Positions 24,844 through 35,259 of a stretch of 64,000 bases of DNA are shown here, one piece after another. The stretch's first letter is position 1; each line of letters starts with the position of its first letter. Source of the stretch: Halisarca cf. caerulea (lineage: Eukaryota > Porifera > Demospongiae > Chondrillida > Halisarcidae); the NCBI GenBank assembly GCA_963170055.1, contig CAUJGJ010000005.1:1101703-1165702 (forward strand), given 5' to 3'. The position numbers and the translations under genes were made by a program. The notes under the pieces are model-generated. The model was not told the DNA's origin. It saw only the letters and a program-made list of their open reading frames with translations, and ran no database searches.

Positions 24844-27248
24844 TTTTCACTTGAATCACCATAATTGAACCAATCACAGGATACAAAAATGATGATAAAA
24901 GGAGTCAGCTATGTAATGAATGCACTGCCTACATAATTGACTAAAACATGGCACAGTGAACCACAAGGTCAACCATTCTACTGACTCTAAACACTAACAA
25001 AAAAACCTATACATCTAGAAAAGTTTATGTTAGAACTACAAATATCATGTACGTATCTTAGCATTATATAGAAAATCAAAACTGCATAGAAGAAACTGTT
25101 ATTTGCTATTCCGACTGCACCACATTATGAAGGATTCTGTGATAGCTGCCTTAGACAGGGAAACCATAAAGGCACTCCATTCCCTTGCACTGGGTTTGCA
25201 AATCTGTTTGAGATTGGATAAAGACGGCATATCCAAGACTCCTCTGGATCCGACTTGGATGGTCGTTAGTTGAGCCCTGTATCCGTTGGTGGTGCACAAA
25301 TGTAGGAGATCTTCATAGCGGTCTCTTTTCCTTCTCTCTGCATCTGCAAAATTCTCCTCGAATGGTACAGTCAGCTCAATCAGCGTACACTGATGATCGT
25401 TCCAGATCACAATGTCAGGTCACTCCTGAGTAGCAGCGATGTGTGTTGGGAAGGAATAGGATTCACCAGGTAAGTCAGCTAGTACATGTTGACTGGTGAC
25501 ATGGGAGGTAATGAAGGTGTTGATCACAGACAGAACAGAGTCATGCCTCCTATCAAACCTATGCTGGTCCAAGGCTACCTGACAGCTGTTCAGCACATGC
25601 TTGAGGGTCTGAGTGGGAAACCCACACAGCTTACACTGGGCTGACACCTGCCCCCTGTACCAGAGAGCCAGGTTAGCATTGGTTGGGAGGGTGTCAATAG
25701 CAGCGTTGTATGCAAATCTCATCTCTCTGTCTGGAAGAGAAGAGACTGCCTCTGACCAGTATGTGAGGTCGCCATCCATGCGCAAGAACTTGCCCTGGAC
25801 CCTAAGGTTGGTGAGGTGGGTCCTGCGTACAGTGGAGTCCTCTGCAAGGACATGTTGGGTCACCTTGGTTTTCAGTTGGCGTTTAGTGCTGGTAATGTCA
25901 TCAGCCTGTACCTCACTGACAACAGATGCTGGGTGGAACTTGTGGTTGTGATGCTTTCTAGTGTTGACCCCGAGGGTGCGGACACAGTCGTCTTGGGAGG
26001 TCCTGAAGATGACGTGTCTGGACACTTGCTGCTGCTTGTGCAAGGTGGATAGCGCTGGTAATGCTAGTCCACCGTCTGCCTTGGGTAGATAGAGTATCTG
26101 GGAGTTGCCTCCACGTGGTATTCGTAACCACTTCTTCAGGAACTTGGTGGCTTTGGACTCCAAATCTCGTTCAATCCAAGAGATGGGAAGTTCCAATACT
26201 CTAAAACCCCAAGTCAGACGGGGACATATTCCATCCTTATACAGCCTGATCTTCTGCTTGGTTGTGATGAAGGAGGCATCGACTCGGTTGAGTAGGTCTA
26301 GCAGCTTTGTAGACAAGGATTGTTGGTGGCTGGTGGTCGACATCAAACTTGTGACAGGCATGCCCAGAAAAGAAATGGTTTCATTGCCCAGGAATGGTAT
26401 TTCATCTGAGCAAAGATAAAGCTGAGGGTTGAAGAAACGTGAAGCACTGGCAGTTCGATTATTTAGGGCAAGTGCTCGGCACTTTGGAACATTTGGCTTC
26501 ATCTTGGCCCAGGTTAACCACAGCTCAGTGGCATGGAGCATCATTTGGCATTTCTTCACAGAATTGGCAATCAGGCAGGTGTCATCAGCATACTGCAAGG
26601 TTGATAACTCCCAAGTGGTGGAGGAGAAGCGATATCCTGCATTTGGGCATGCATGGTGTATATGATCCAGCAGTAGATTGATGGTGGTGTTAAAGATGGA
26701 GACGGATAAAGGGTCTCCTTGAAAGACCCCAACTGTCAAATCGACTGGCTTGGACTCCCACTGTTTGCAGGTGATGACAACTTGCTGGCTTTCATACAGG
26801 CTGGAGACAAGGGCAAGGAACTCTCTCGGGGCATGATAGTGTGACAAGGCGAACTGAATGAGTTGGTGGCTTACACTACCATAAGCATTGGCGAGATCCA
26901 GCCAGGCTATAGTGAGAGACCTTTGGTGCTGGTTAGTGTCACTAATCACTGATGCAAGCTTCAGCTGGTGCTCTTCACAGCCAGCAATGTGGCTTTGGAA
27001 GGCTTTCTGGATGGTTGTGTCCAAAAAGGAATTTGTGGACATATAGGCATCCCAACGACGCTTAATGATGGACGTGAACACCTTACCTATGCATGAAGTC
27101 AATGCAATGGGACGAAAATTACCTGGATCAGATGGGTTTGCATGTGCACTAGATTTGGGGATGAGCTTGATGACAGCTTTTTTCCATGTTGCAGGAACAT
27201 GGCTGGTCATCAGGCAGGTGTTGAATAGGTGCAACAATGCAGACAACA

Positions 27249-27249
<1 letters not shown>
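24839..27249 (-). mobile_element. 5'-truncated LINE with reverse transcriptase, zinc knuckle and restriction-like endonuclease
   Basis: Read on the minus strand the element starts abruptly inside the reverse transcriptase fingers (PATWKKAVIKLIPK, FRPIALTS), continues with palm motif A (AWLDLANAYGSVSH), GVFQGDPLSVSIFN and the catalytic YADD at 26581-26592, then a C-x2-C...H...C knuckle (CKLCGFPTQTLKHVLNSC, about 25590-25640), and ends with a PD-(D/E)xK-type domain (PDIVIWN, IELTVPFEENF) to 25099. One in-frame TGA at 25420-25422 stands where an Arg before PD is expected; otherwise the frame is open from RT to the end. An A-rich tail, seen as T9 at 24840-24848 on the plus strand, precedes the (TG)n. 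This order fits the R2/NeSL-like LINEs with a C-terminal endonuclease; the exact clade is undecided. It is 5' truncated and lacks the N-terminal DNA-binding part. Confidence 0.92.
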
Positions 27250-27312
<63 letters not shown>

Positions 27313-27357
27313 CTGTACACACACACATGCACACACACTCATACACACACACACACA

Positions 27358-27436
<79 letters not shown>

Positions 27437-27441
27437 GCGCA
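27250..27441. repeat. (CA)n microsatellite, right of the LINE
   Basis: CA repeat of about 190 bp with one copy of the same variant block (CATACCTGTACACACAC) found twice to the left of the LINE, and a CGCGC interruption at the right end. It is the other half of the tract that the LINE entered. Confidence 0.97.
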
Positions 27442-27858
27442 CACACACTACACATGCACCATTAAATTGTACTGAGTGTGTAGTGTATTCAATAAAATTA
27501 ATGTATACTGAAACTTAATGAATTCCTATAATGTAAGCATAACATTTACCAAGAAATTCGCTGTATCCTCATTGAACCGCATTTCCTTCTTGTACAGTCT
27601 ACTGATCATTTGAAAAAAAATTGTCTACAACTAATGCCACATGTACAGATGCTAACAGGGCTCAGCACATGTATTATGTACACGCACATCAGCAGCACTC
27701 ACATCCACATCCACATGTGAAGTATGAATATTATCTCAGAAGTTAAACTTCCTACATAACAGACTCTTACGTACATGAATGGCCTGCATCATCATTCTTT
27801 CATTCTACGTACCTAGCTTCTAGATCTTGCAGAGACTACAGACCATTTGGGAGACAGT
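27442..27858. promoter_or_regulatory. 5' flank of a GNAT copy, shared in inverted form with 58664-59069
   Basis: This stretch between the microsatellite and the GNAT pseudogene at 27859 is the reverse complement of the flank upstream of the intact GNAT gene at 58145-58663. A likely splice acceptor (GATCTTGCAG at about 27825-27834) lies some 25 bp before the ATG, so a 5' untranslated exon may exist. No promoter motif could be assigned. Confidence 0.4.
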
Positions 27859-28380
27859 ATGTCTACTGCAAATGGCACAGACATCATAGAAGAATACCAG
27901 TGTAGATTGTGGGAAGCTAAGGACAGTGTTTGCAGTATGATAAAGTCAGTAATAGAAATTTATGGCCTTCCTTACTTCCCAAATGGAAGAGACCAAGAGA
28001 CCTTATGGCAGTTGAGAAATACTATTTTGAGGAAGATAGGGGAGAATTCTGGGTAATAGAAAAAGATAAGAAAATTGTGGGTTCAGGGGCATTTTAGAGA
28101 CTGAAAAAGATGGTGAAAGGTGTGCATACATCTGTAGGATTTTCTTGTTGCCAGAAGCCAGAAGACAAGGACTAGGTAGGGCTATGTTACAACTGCTGGA
28201 GAAGAGAATCTAGAAGGGAGGATATATACAGGTCAATATAATACTATATTGAAACAGCTGCTTCTCTTGAGGAGGCTTGCAGGCTGCACTATACAAGATT
28301 GGATATATGAAGGGGGAACTCAACGATGCAATAGATCCAAGCCTACCACAGAATTACTAACTTGGAGAACTACACCATAG
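27859..28380 (+). pseudogene. GNAT acetyltransferase pseudogene
   Basis: Begins with ATGTCTACTGCAAATGGC, the same start as the intact gene at 58663 (MSTANG). The frame is lost near 28000 (GACCAAGAGACCTTATGGCAG carries a small insertion), again near 28095 and at a TAG near 28210, with further insertions in the IYIET region. The gene end is recognisable near 28350. Confidence 0.85.
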
Positions 28381-29446
28381 CTAGGTTCTATGACTGTATA
28401 TAGTACAATAACTGCATGAATTAATGTCTATAATAAACATTTAACATTTTGCCAGAATAATTTCACATGCACACTATGCATTTGTGTACCTGTTTCCCTA
28501 TTCATATAAAATTAATGCATACTTTAATATAGTGTTTTCACTGTCTATGATTGTATAATATGACATTGTATGCAATAATTGTAAAATACTGCATAATAAA
28601 TGTGTGTACAGCTAGTTATGACCATGTAATAATATTATGGCCAAATTGATTTTATTGATAAACATGACAATATTGGATTATAAGGAATGCTCGATGAAAA
28701 AATCACTATAATGGATAAATTGCACGTGCATATACTTACTAATTTTGCCTACTGAATATATGATTTCACATTCCTTCACTTGTTTTCCCATTCTTATCAC
28801 ATGCTCATAGCATCTTCACTGAGATTGTATGTATTGTATACGTATATAAATATAAAATACTGCACATGTATAAGATACATGTGCAGTATTTTATATTTAT
28901 ATACATATTATACAGCTAATCGTACTGATCTCAGAATGTAATATAGTCATATTTATTTTATTGATGACATGTCAGATTAAGGAATGATGAAATCATGCAC
29001 CTTTAATTGTGGATGTCAAGGATTCTTGGATTGCATGCATGCTCAAGCTTAAGGCCAGAACAGAGCACATATGTATATAGCATGAATAGTAGAAAACATG
29101 CGTACAGTAGTTCAGAGAGTATATAATATGACACAATTGGGAACTTGCTTTCATGTCAATTTACAGCTTAACAATTGCTATATAACCATAGTCTCGGAAC
29201 CACACCCAACTTCTCTTCTGACGTCACTTCTTGCCACCGTGAAAAGTTGAGTCTGGCAAGTATGCTCAGCAAAGTTGTTGTAATGCTAGGTTGTGGATGA
29301 GATCACATAATGATATTCATACGCACGTCGCGCACCACATTATGATATTCATGCACACATCGTTGAATATATTGGCATGAATAAGGAGTAAAAATTCAGC
29401 AACCACTGATTCAGTGAATATCGCTTTAGTTGTACCACTCGCACAT
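28381..29446. other. GNAT-type 3' flank and spacer
   Basis: Matches 4286-5060 and 14527-15310 in part. It contains the 63 bp hairpin at 28842-28904. From about 29190 the sequence is unique and leads into the helicase copy. No gene recognised. Confidence 0.55.
28842..28904. repeat. Perfect hairpin
   Basis: 30 bp arms 28842-28871 and 28875-28904 are exact inverted copies around the loop AAG. The paralogous flanks near 4735-4775 and 14990-15030 contain only one arm-like sequence, so the second arm arose locally by inverted duplication. Confidence 0.85.
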
Positions 29447-31093
29447 ATGGACAAGTTGTCTTCAACCGTTGAAGAAGTATTCCAGTCCTTAGTGGTTCCC
29501 TTTCCAAATCTGAAGACTCAGCAGAAGGATGCTGTTATGGCTTTCTTGAAGGGAAAGGATGTCTTTGTTGGCCTGCCAACAGGATTCGGCAAAACTATCG
29601 TCCCAGCACTCCTTCCTGCCTGTTTGGACAACCTGCATGGAAAGGGGAGCATAGTATTGATTATATCTCACCATTGATTGCATTGACAGTGGATCAATGC
29701 AAACGCTTTGTGGAAATGGGGTTGGAATGTGGTGCAGTGGGAGAAAGTGATGACAAAGATGCATGCAGAAATACTAGATGCCAAATACCAGATAGTTATG
29801 AGCAGCTCATAAGCGATATTGCTGAAATAAATGCAGAAGCATGCTTCTGTCAGAACGGTATCAGAAAGGACTACTTGCCATTAATTGTAATAGATGAGGC
29901 ACATTAATTCCATCTGTAAATGGTAAGAATTGTTATACATTGAATCTAGAATTGTTTGTATGTGATAGGCCATGTACATGATGTACACATACTACTGTTT
30001 AATGGATTCTATTCCTGTCCGACAATACACAGGGGTGAGGACTTCTGCCCTTGCTTTGGTCACCTTGGAGAATTAAGATGTTTGGTACACCCAAAGGTGG
30101 ATCTGATAGCCATGACTGCTACAGCTAACAGGCGAATAAGGCTTACAGTTATGAAGAAGCTGATGATGGAGCGTGCACTTGTAGTGAACGTCTCGCCAGA
30201 GAAACCGAACATTTTTTTGCCGTGGTGGGGGCAACTTTTGTAGAGAAGCTGGTAGATGACTTGTGTGCAGGCCTACACGAGCATGGGAAGTACTACCCAA
30301 AGACTTTAATCTTTTGTAAGAGGTCAGATAGCATCCACAGTTCATTGCCACAAAATAAGCAAAAAAAATGAATTTTATATACTAACACTTGCACAGGTGG
30401 GACAACTGCGGCTACATAATTATTATGCTCAGCTATTGAAAGAAAGATGGGAGACAAGTTCATCATTCCCAATGGCATAAGCTTACCGTCCCCAGGTGAA
30501 AGGTAAGAACTTTACTGCCTAAAATGAACATTCATATCATGCCACCATGCAGAGATTGTTCAAACCCACCACAGATTGGCCGAATTTTTTTGTGTCACAA
30601 AACACACAAAAATTAAAGGAGGATGTTATAACCACATTCATGCACAACTCCACAGCAGCACGTGTAGTGATATGCACTGAGGCATTTGGGATGGGGCTTG
30701 ATTGTCCAGTGATTGACCAGGTTATCCACTATGGCATACCTTCCACAGTGGAAGACTATATACAACATGTGGGAAGAGCTGGCAGGTCAGTATGTGAGCA
30801 TGTACTTAATAGGTACTTAAGTGTGTCAAGACACCTTTTACATTTCTCAGATCAGGACAGCAAGCACGGGCAATCATGTACCCCATACAGACAGCTGGGC
30901 ATATAGATAAAGAAATGAATGTGTATTCAAAGAAGTGGGAACAAACCTGTACATGCAGGAGAGCCTTTCTATATAATATACAAAGACTATCCTACATCAA
31001 TAAGCAAACCAACACGTCCATGTCCATATGCTGTGATGTTTGCTTGTTGAACTGTCAGTGTGGTGACTGTTTTAAACTAAATCAGATTTTATA
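29447..31093 (+). pseudogene. RecQ-like ATP-dependent DNA helicase, multi-exon, disrupted
   Basis: Superfamily 2 helicase motifs occur in the expected order: a Gln-containing start (FPNLKTQQKDAV), Walker A GLPTGFGKT at 29571-29597, ISPLIAL across a frameshift at about 29670, DEAH at 29895-29906, MTATA at about 30110, TEAFGMGLD near 30680 and YIQHVGRAGR near 30760. A Cys-rich zinc-binding end follows (CTCRRAFL, then CCDVCLLNCQCGDC) to the stop at 31093, as in RecQ. Probable introns end in ACACAG near 30030 and CATGCAG near 30551. Frameshifts at 29670 and 30215, and stops just after DEAH (TAA, 29907) argue for a dead copy. In life such a protein unwinds DNA 3' to 5'. RecQ-like families are multicopy in several marine invertebrates (from memory). 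Confidence 0.82.
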
Positions 31094-32154
31094 ATCATCA
31101 TTAGAATTGTAATGTAACTTTAAAAGTTTACAATGCAATTACCGTAAGAAATATGATTCTAATTATCAAGATTTTACTTGTGGTAAACAACATATCATGA
31201 TATTTCAAACCCTACTGACCCATGCTGTTCTTAGTCGGAGCACAGTCACACCACGACATGCACACGGTCAGTTTACCGCCTGCCTTGCCATGCCCCATGC
31301 ATTTATCAAGACGAACATTGATGTTGGCACTTCTGCTACTACAACTTGGAAGCTCACCCCCCCCTCCCACTGGATAGGACCCCTGAGTATATACAAGCAA
31401 TCTTCTCCCCTCAGTGGCAATCCAACCTCTCGGCCATTGTTACTCTACAATGAAATATTTTCCTTGATTTGTATTTATTTCACTCAAGTCCAGCATTTAT
31501 GCTTAGATTGCTTGTGTTCAAACTCTGCACTTATCTTTGAATGTCTTTGATCAATTTTCCATCTATTGCAGGTGCTGACGACTGCCCATTGTCAAAGACT
31601 GTTTTTAATTTTCAATCTGAGTTGTACTTCCTATTGCAATAATTTTTCCTCACCTGTGTTTCACCCTTTGCCGTTGAAGAGGAATACCTCTCCACTTGTC
31701 GGCTTGACAGGCGGCTTTTCGATGGCAGTACCTAAACGGGATAGTCACTGTAGGATTGAAGCAGTCTCATCTACACTTGAAGAAAACTTTGTTCAAAAAG
31801 AGCCATTCTTGGAGGTACTTTTAGGCACGCGATATGGCGTATCAATGAACCTAATAGGATATAATATTTAGTTATCTTAACCACATTTATCTATTTTTAG
31901 ATTATACTGAAATTTTCATGCAAAAAGCAAGAGAAAAATCATACATTTTCTAAGTCATTTTTTGCTGTTTAGCGACTATCACCTATCACGTGACTTGTCA
32001 TTTCTTATCACATGACTATTGTTCCTCTTTCTGTTCCTTTCCTCATTTTAATCACTCTGTTTTAGTCACTCTGCTTCAACACTTCACAAAAGTGTGTGCA
32101 AATTATGGTGTGCCATATGTAAAAAAACTCATGATGTAGAATCACTTGTGGAAT
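31094..32154. other. Spacer, no recognisable gene
   Basis: A 101-codon open frame at 31566-31871 and a 117-codon frame at 31197-31550 have no motif I recognise. Composition is closer to coding than that of neighbouring spacers, so a decayed part of the helicase gene or of a mobile element is possible. Confidence 0.35.
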
Positions 32155-32370
32155 GAGGATATATGAATATATCCTTGGATGTGTATTATATATCCATGGA
32201 AATTATATAGAGATATATATCCGTGGCTACATAATATATATCCGTGGATATATATTATAATTATTATATCCATGGATATATAATATACATCCTTGGATAT
32301 ATATATACGGATATATACTCTGTATCCACAGATATATAATATATATCCATGGATGTGTAATAGTTGGATA
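32155..32370. repeat. Palindromic satellite, block 1
   Basis: About eight copies of a self-complementary unit centred on ATATCC(A/G)TGGATATAT, spaced roughly 20-28 bp. Further blocks of the same unit lie at 33235-33355, 33535-33640 and 34030-34140, always at the borders of the inserted elements. Confidence 0.85.
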
Positions 32371-32589
32371 TGGATGCATGGAATCACATGACACCATGTG
32401 ATCAAGCATTACCAGCCACAACACCAGGAAGTTATTGTGCAGTGAGCAATAGTAATAGAAATGTTTAAATCAGTATAAATTTTGAATGAGCACATGTTCT
32501 GGAATAGAAAATGGCTGACGGAGGTCAAGGCAGAGAGACCCAGGGGAGCAAATACAGGGAGACTCAAGTCTGATATAAACCCAGCTGAA

Positions 32590-33230
32590 GTCAAGTTCCT
32601 AATGGCAAAAGACTTTTCAAAGAGCAAAATTTCTTCACTTCTTGATGTTAGTCGGTAAATTCTTTATAACTGATTGAAAACTTGGGATCCAGTCACATTC
32701 TCCAAGTATACTGCAATGAATGATGTAGAGCTATAGGGTGAGAGAGATCAAGTCAATACATCCTAATGATGGTGAGGTGATAATGGCAGGTCATTTGAAT
32801 TCAAGGGGAACATTCGTTACTAGGGCAAAACTGCAGGTCAGCATACATAGAGAGGCTAATGGTGTGGCTGAAAGAAGAAGCGTGGCTATTAAGGGTATAT
32901 AGAGTCTATCTTGCTGATGGTACAAATAGTGTTTGGCACATTGATGCATACCACAAACATATTAGATGATGATTTGATATTCATGGAGCAATTGATGGGT
33001 ATTCTCAGCTTATAACTTTTCTCAAGTGCCACACAAATAATAAGTCCAAAAGTGGTCATGTAGCATATATGGGAGGAGTCAAAAAAGTGAGAACAGATCA
33101 TGGTAGTGAAAATATACTAGTATGGCATGTTATGCTGGAGGAGCACAGTACAGATGATTGTGTCATTGCAGGAAGCTCCACCCATAATGAACATATTGGG
33201 AGGCTGTGGAGGGATGTGTATCACTCTGTA
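32590..33230 (+). pseudogene. Integrase-core (rve, DDE) transposase, degenerate
   Basis: Joined frames read a helix-turn-helix start (AEVKFLMAKDFSKSKISSLL), then a catalytic domain with VWHID (first Asp), IHGAIDGYSQLITFLKC, RTDHGSEN (second Asp), and GSSTHNEHIGRLWRDVY. In the family the last motif usually reads HNQRIERLW, so the catalytic Glu appears replaced by Gly. Stops are present near 32658, 32675, 32900 and 32965. Such proteins are common in fish and invertebrate genomes as integrase core domain proteins (from memory). Confidence 0.75.
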
Positions 33231-33234
33231 CTGT

Positions 33235-33355
33235 GTCCACAGATATCTATTATATATCCACGGATACATAGTATGTATCCGTGGATATCTATTATATGTC
33301 CACAGACATATATTATATATCCGTGGATATATGATATATATCTGTGGATATATGA
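33235..33355. repeat. Palindromic satellite, block 2
   Basis: Four to five units of the ATATCC(G)TGGATAT palindrome inside the transposon, immediately after the transposase remnant. Confidence 0.85.
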
Positions 33356-33534
33356 TTATAATTCATTCGCCTCCTCTTTGCCATTAGGAACTTGAATTCA
33401 GCTGGGTTTATATCAGTCTCCTTGTATTTTCCCCCCTGGGTTTCTCTGCCTTGACCCCCGTCAGCCATTTTCTATTCCAGAGCATGTGCTCATTCAAAAT
33501 TTATACTGATGTAATCATTTCTGTAATTCCAACT

Positions 33535-33640
33535 ATTGTACATCCGTGGATATATATTATATATCCGTGGATGCATAGTATATATCTGTGGATATATAAT
33601 ATATATCCACGGATGTATATTATATATCCATGGATATATT
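33535..33640. repeat. Palindromic satellite, block 3
   Basis: Four units of the same palindrome directly outside the right inverted end of the integrase transposon. Confidence 0.85.
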
Positions 33641-33734
33641 CTTGAAGAAATAATCTCAGGTGGCTTTCGGGAAACATGATTGTAATTCATTTGCCTCCAA
33701 CCCAAATCTGAACATTGAATCATTTCTGAATCAT

Positions 33735-33775
33735 TACTGACGTTTCGGCTGCATGCTTCAGCCTTCTTCAGAGTA
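33735..33775 (-). ncRNA. Hammerhead-like ribozyme core (type I, minimal stem III)
   Basis: Minus-strand order: TACT, CTGAAGA, A, stem II GGCT with loop and AGCC, GAAA, CGTC, AGTA. The outer TACT/AGTA pair as stem I and GUC gives a legal cleavage triplet. The stems differ in sequence from the copy at 12935-12972, yet both pair, which is what selection or descent from an active ribozyme would leave. Confidence 0.5.
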
Positions 33776-33939
33776 GTATTGTTCAATAAGTATAAGATAT
33801 AGGTAGATAGATATAGATATTAAAATAAGTATTGTTCAATGTACACTCTGCAACCTTCTTCGAATTCATAGTACATTGAACAATACTTATCTTAATATCT
33901 ATCTATCTGCATCTTATACTTGAGCTCATTGAACAATAC

Positions 33940-33980
33940 TACTCTAAAGAAGGCTGCAGCATGCAGTCGAAACGACAGTA
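33940..33980 (+). pseudogene. Inactivated hammerhead-like copy on the other foldback arm
   Basis: Plus-strand counterpart: TACT, CTAAAGA, GGCT, loop, AGTC, GAAA, CGAC, AGTA. The invariant G of CTGANGA is A, stem II has a mismatch and the cleavage triplet reads GAC, so it should not self-cleave. Confidence 0.5.
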
Positions 33981-34029
33981 ATGATTCAGAAATGATTCAT
34001 TGTTCAGATTTGGGTTGGAGGTGAATGAA

Positions 34030-34140
34030 TTATAATCATATATCCATGTATATATAATATATATCCGTGAATATATATTATACATCCGTGGATATATAAT
34101 GTATATCCGTGGATATATAACATACATCTGTGGATATATT
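34030..34140. repeat. Palindromic satellite, block 4
   Basis: Four to five units of the ATATCCGTGGATATAT palindrome to the right of the foldback element. Confidence 0.85.
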
Positions 34141-34196
34141 CATGAATCCACATTCCACAAGAGATTCTACATCATGACTACATATGGCACCCCATA

Positions 34197-34640
34197 CAGG
34201 GGCGGCTCCATGACTTTCAGATTGGGGGGGCAAGTCTGGCCATGTTTTATGGTAATGTGATCATGCCTGATAATTCAAATCAGGCTTAATCGAAAAGATT
34301 TGAGCAAAAACTGCACAAACACGTGTGAATGTGTGGTTATTGCGCAATCAAAAGATGGCAGCCAACGTTGTCGTCAAGAAGTATTGATCAATGCTGAGGA
34401 ATAATTAATTTCTCTCTTTTTGTGTGGCAATTTTCTTTCAAGCTATGTTTACTTTATTATAGACAAACCTACTGTATCTTTGAAATCATTATGATACCTG
34501 CAAATGTATATATTACCTTCTGAATTTTTATCCTTCTCCTGAGCAACATTAGGGGGGGACAAGGCCCCTCCAATATTATGGTTGGGGGGGGGGGGGGGGG
34601 GGGGCAATTGCCCCCTCTGACCCCCCTGTGGCGCCGCCCC
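34197..34640. mobile_element. MITE-like element with GGGGCGGC ends, possibly hAT-derived
   Basis: The left end reads CAGGGGCGGCTCCA and the right end TGGCGCCGCCCC, inverted relative to each other. Such CAGGGGCGG ends are common in non-autonomous hAT-type elements (from memory). The interior has a G run at about 34582-34603 and no protein. I could not identify a target duplication. Confidence 0.55.
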
Positions 34641-35259
34641 AGCAAATGGCCATTAACATGGCCAACTCTGAAGCCCTAGTTAGGAAACCCCACGTTAAGA
34701 CAGCGGAATTCGAAAAATCGCATATGATAAAAGTTTCAAATTGTTTTAAGAGTGATTTTAAGGGCTTTTTCGTACTTGTACTCCCAGAGCTGAGGAAATC
34801 GTTCAGGTATAAAGTAAGTGTCTCTTTTAGGAATCATGTACCGGCGAGCACCGTTAGGGTCTGTGAAAGTTTTTATCTTATTTGTGTGCTACACGCGTGC
34901 CCCATTCCGATCGGCGCCGTGGGACTAATTGCCACGTACCACTTCGATCAAGAAGAGATTTCGCGTCAAAATTTCAAATGTTGGCCTTAAACGAGCAATA
35001 CCCCCAATTAAGTGCGTGGGATTCTCGATCTGAGTCCGCTACTGACTAGTCTAGGTGCTAGCCCTTACTTTTACCCTCACCTCGCCCACGCAGGAGAAGT
35101 ACAGGGCTAGCGGCTAGACTAGCTACTGACCAAAAGCCAGTGACGAAGTTAGTAAACCTCGCTAACGCTAGGTAATAATGCTCAGCTGCTTCATGAATTC
35201 ACTCGGGTTGATCCTTATTGATTATTCTGTCTCCATCTAGGGAGGATTTTGGAAGAAGA
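34641..35259. other. Spacer and 5' flank of the intact GNAT gene
   Basis: A 120-codon frame overlapping 34628-34990 matches nothing I know. An imperfect inverted pair around 35040-35130 shares CTAGTCTAGGTGCTAGCC-like words. From 35165 the sequence matches the 5' flank of the pseudogene at 9266. CCATCTAG at 35233-35240 could be a splice acceptor of a 5' untranslated exon. Confidence 0.45.

Larger units (their letters stand above)
32451..33533. mobile_element. Integrase-core DNA transposon with about 160 bp inverted ends
   Basis: Left end about 32451-32612 and right end about 33378-33533 are inverted copies (shared words include CAGTATAAATTTTGAATGAG, AAAATGGCTGACGG and AACCCAGCTGAA), with a 7 bp indel and few mismatches. 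Homology continues outward into the palindromic satellite on both sides, except for about 80 bp extra on the left. The left end also carries the beginning of the transposase frame, so the right end contains an antisense copy of that beginning. Confidence 0.75.
33677..34040. mobile_element. Foldback element with hammerhead-like core on both arms
   Basis: Arms of about 120-160 bp (about 33677-33840 and 33875-34040) are inverted copies: CTCCAACCCAAATCTGAACA faces its complement, as do ATTCAGAAATGATTCA and CAATACTACTCT. The arms differ by a few substitutions. No protein frame. It lies between two palindromic satellite blocks, so insertion into the satellite is likely. Confidence 0.8.

Noticed and set aside
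24293..24868. Long open frames in the CA and GT tracts (also near 27150-27475, 38000-38800, 59680-60280)
   Set aside because: They translate to alternating Cys-Val or His-Thr from dinucleotide repeats on both strands and in several frames at once. This is a property of the repeat, not coding.
34628..34990. 120-codon plus-strand frame
   Set aside because: It starts inside the right end of a MITE-like element (GGCGCCGCCCC) and has no recognisable motif. Kept only as a remark in the spacer entry.
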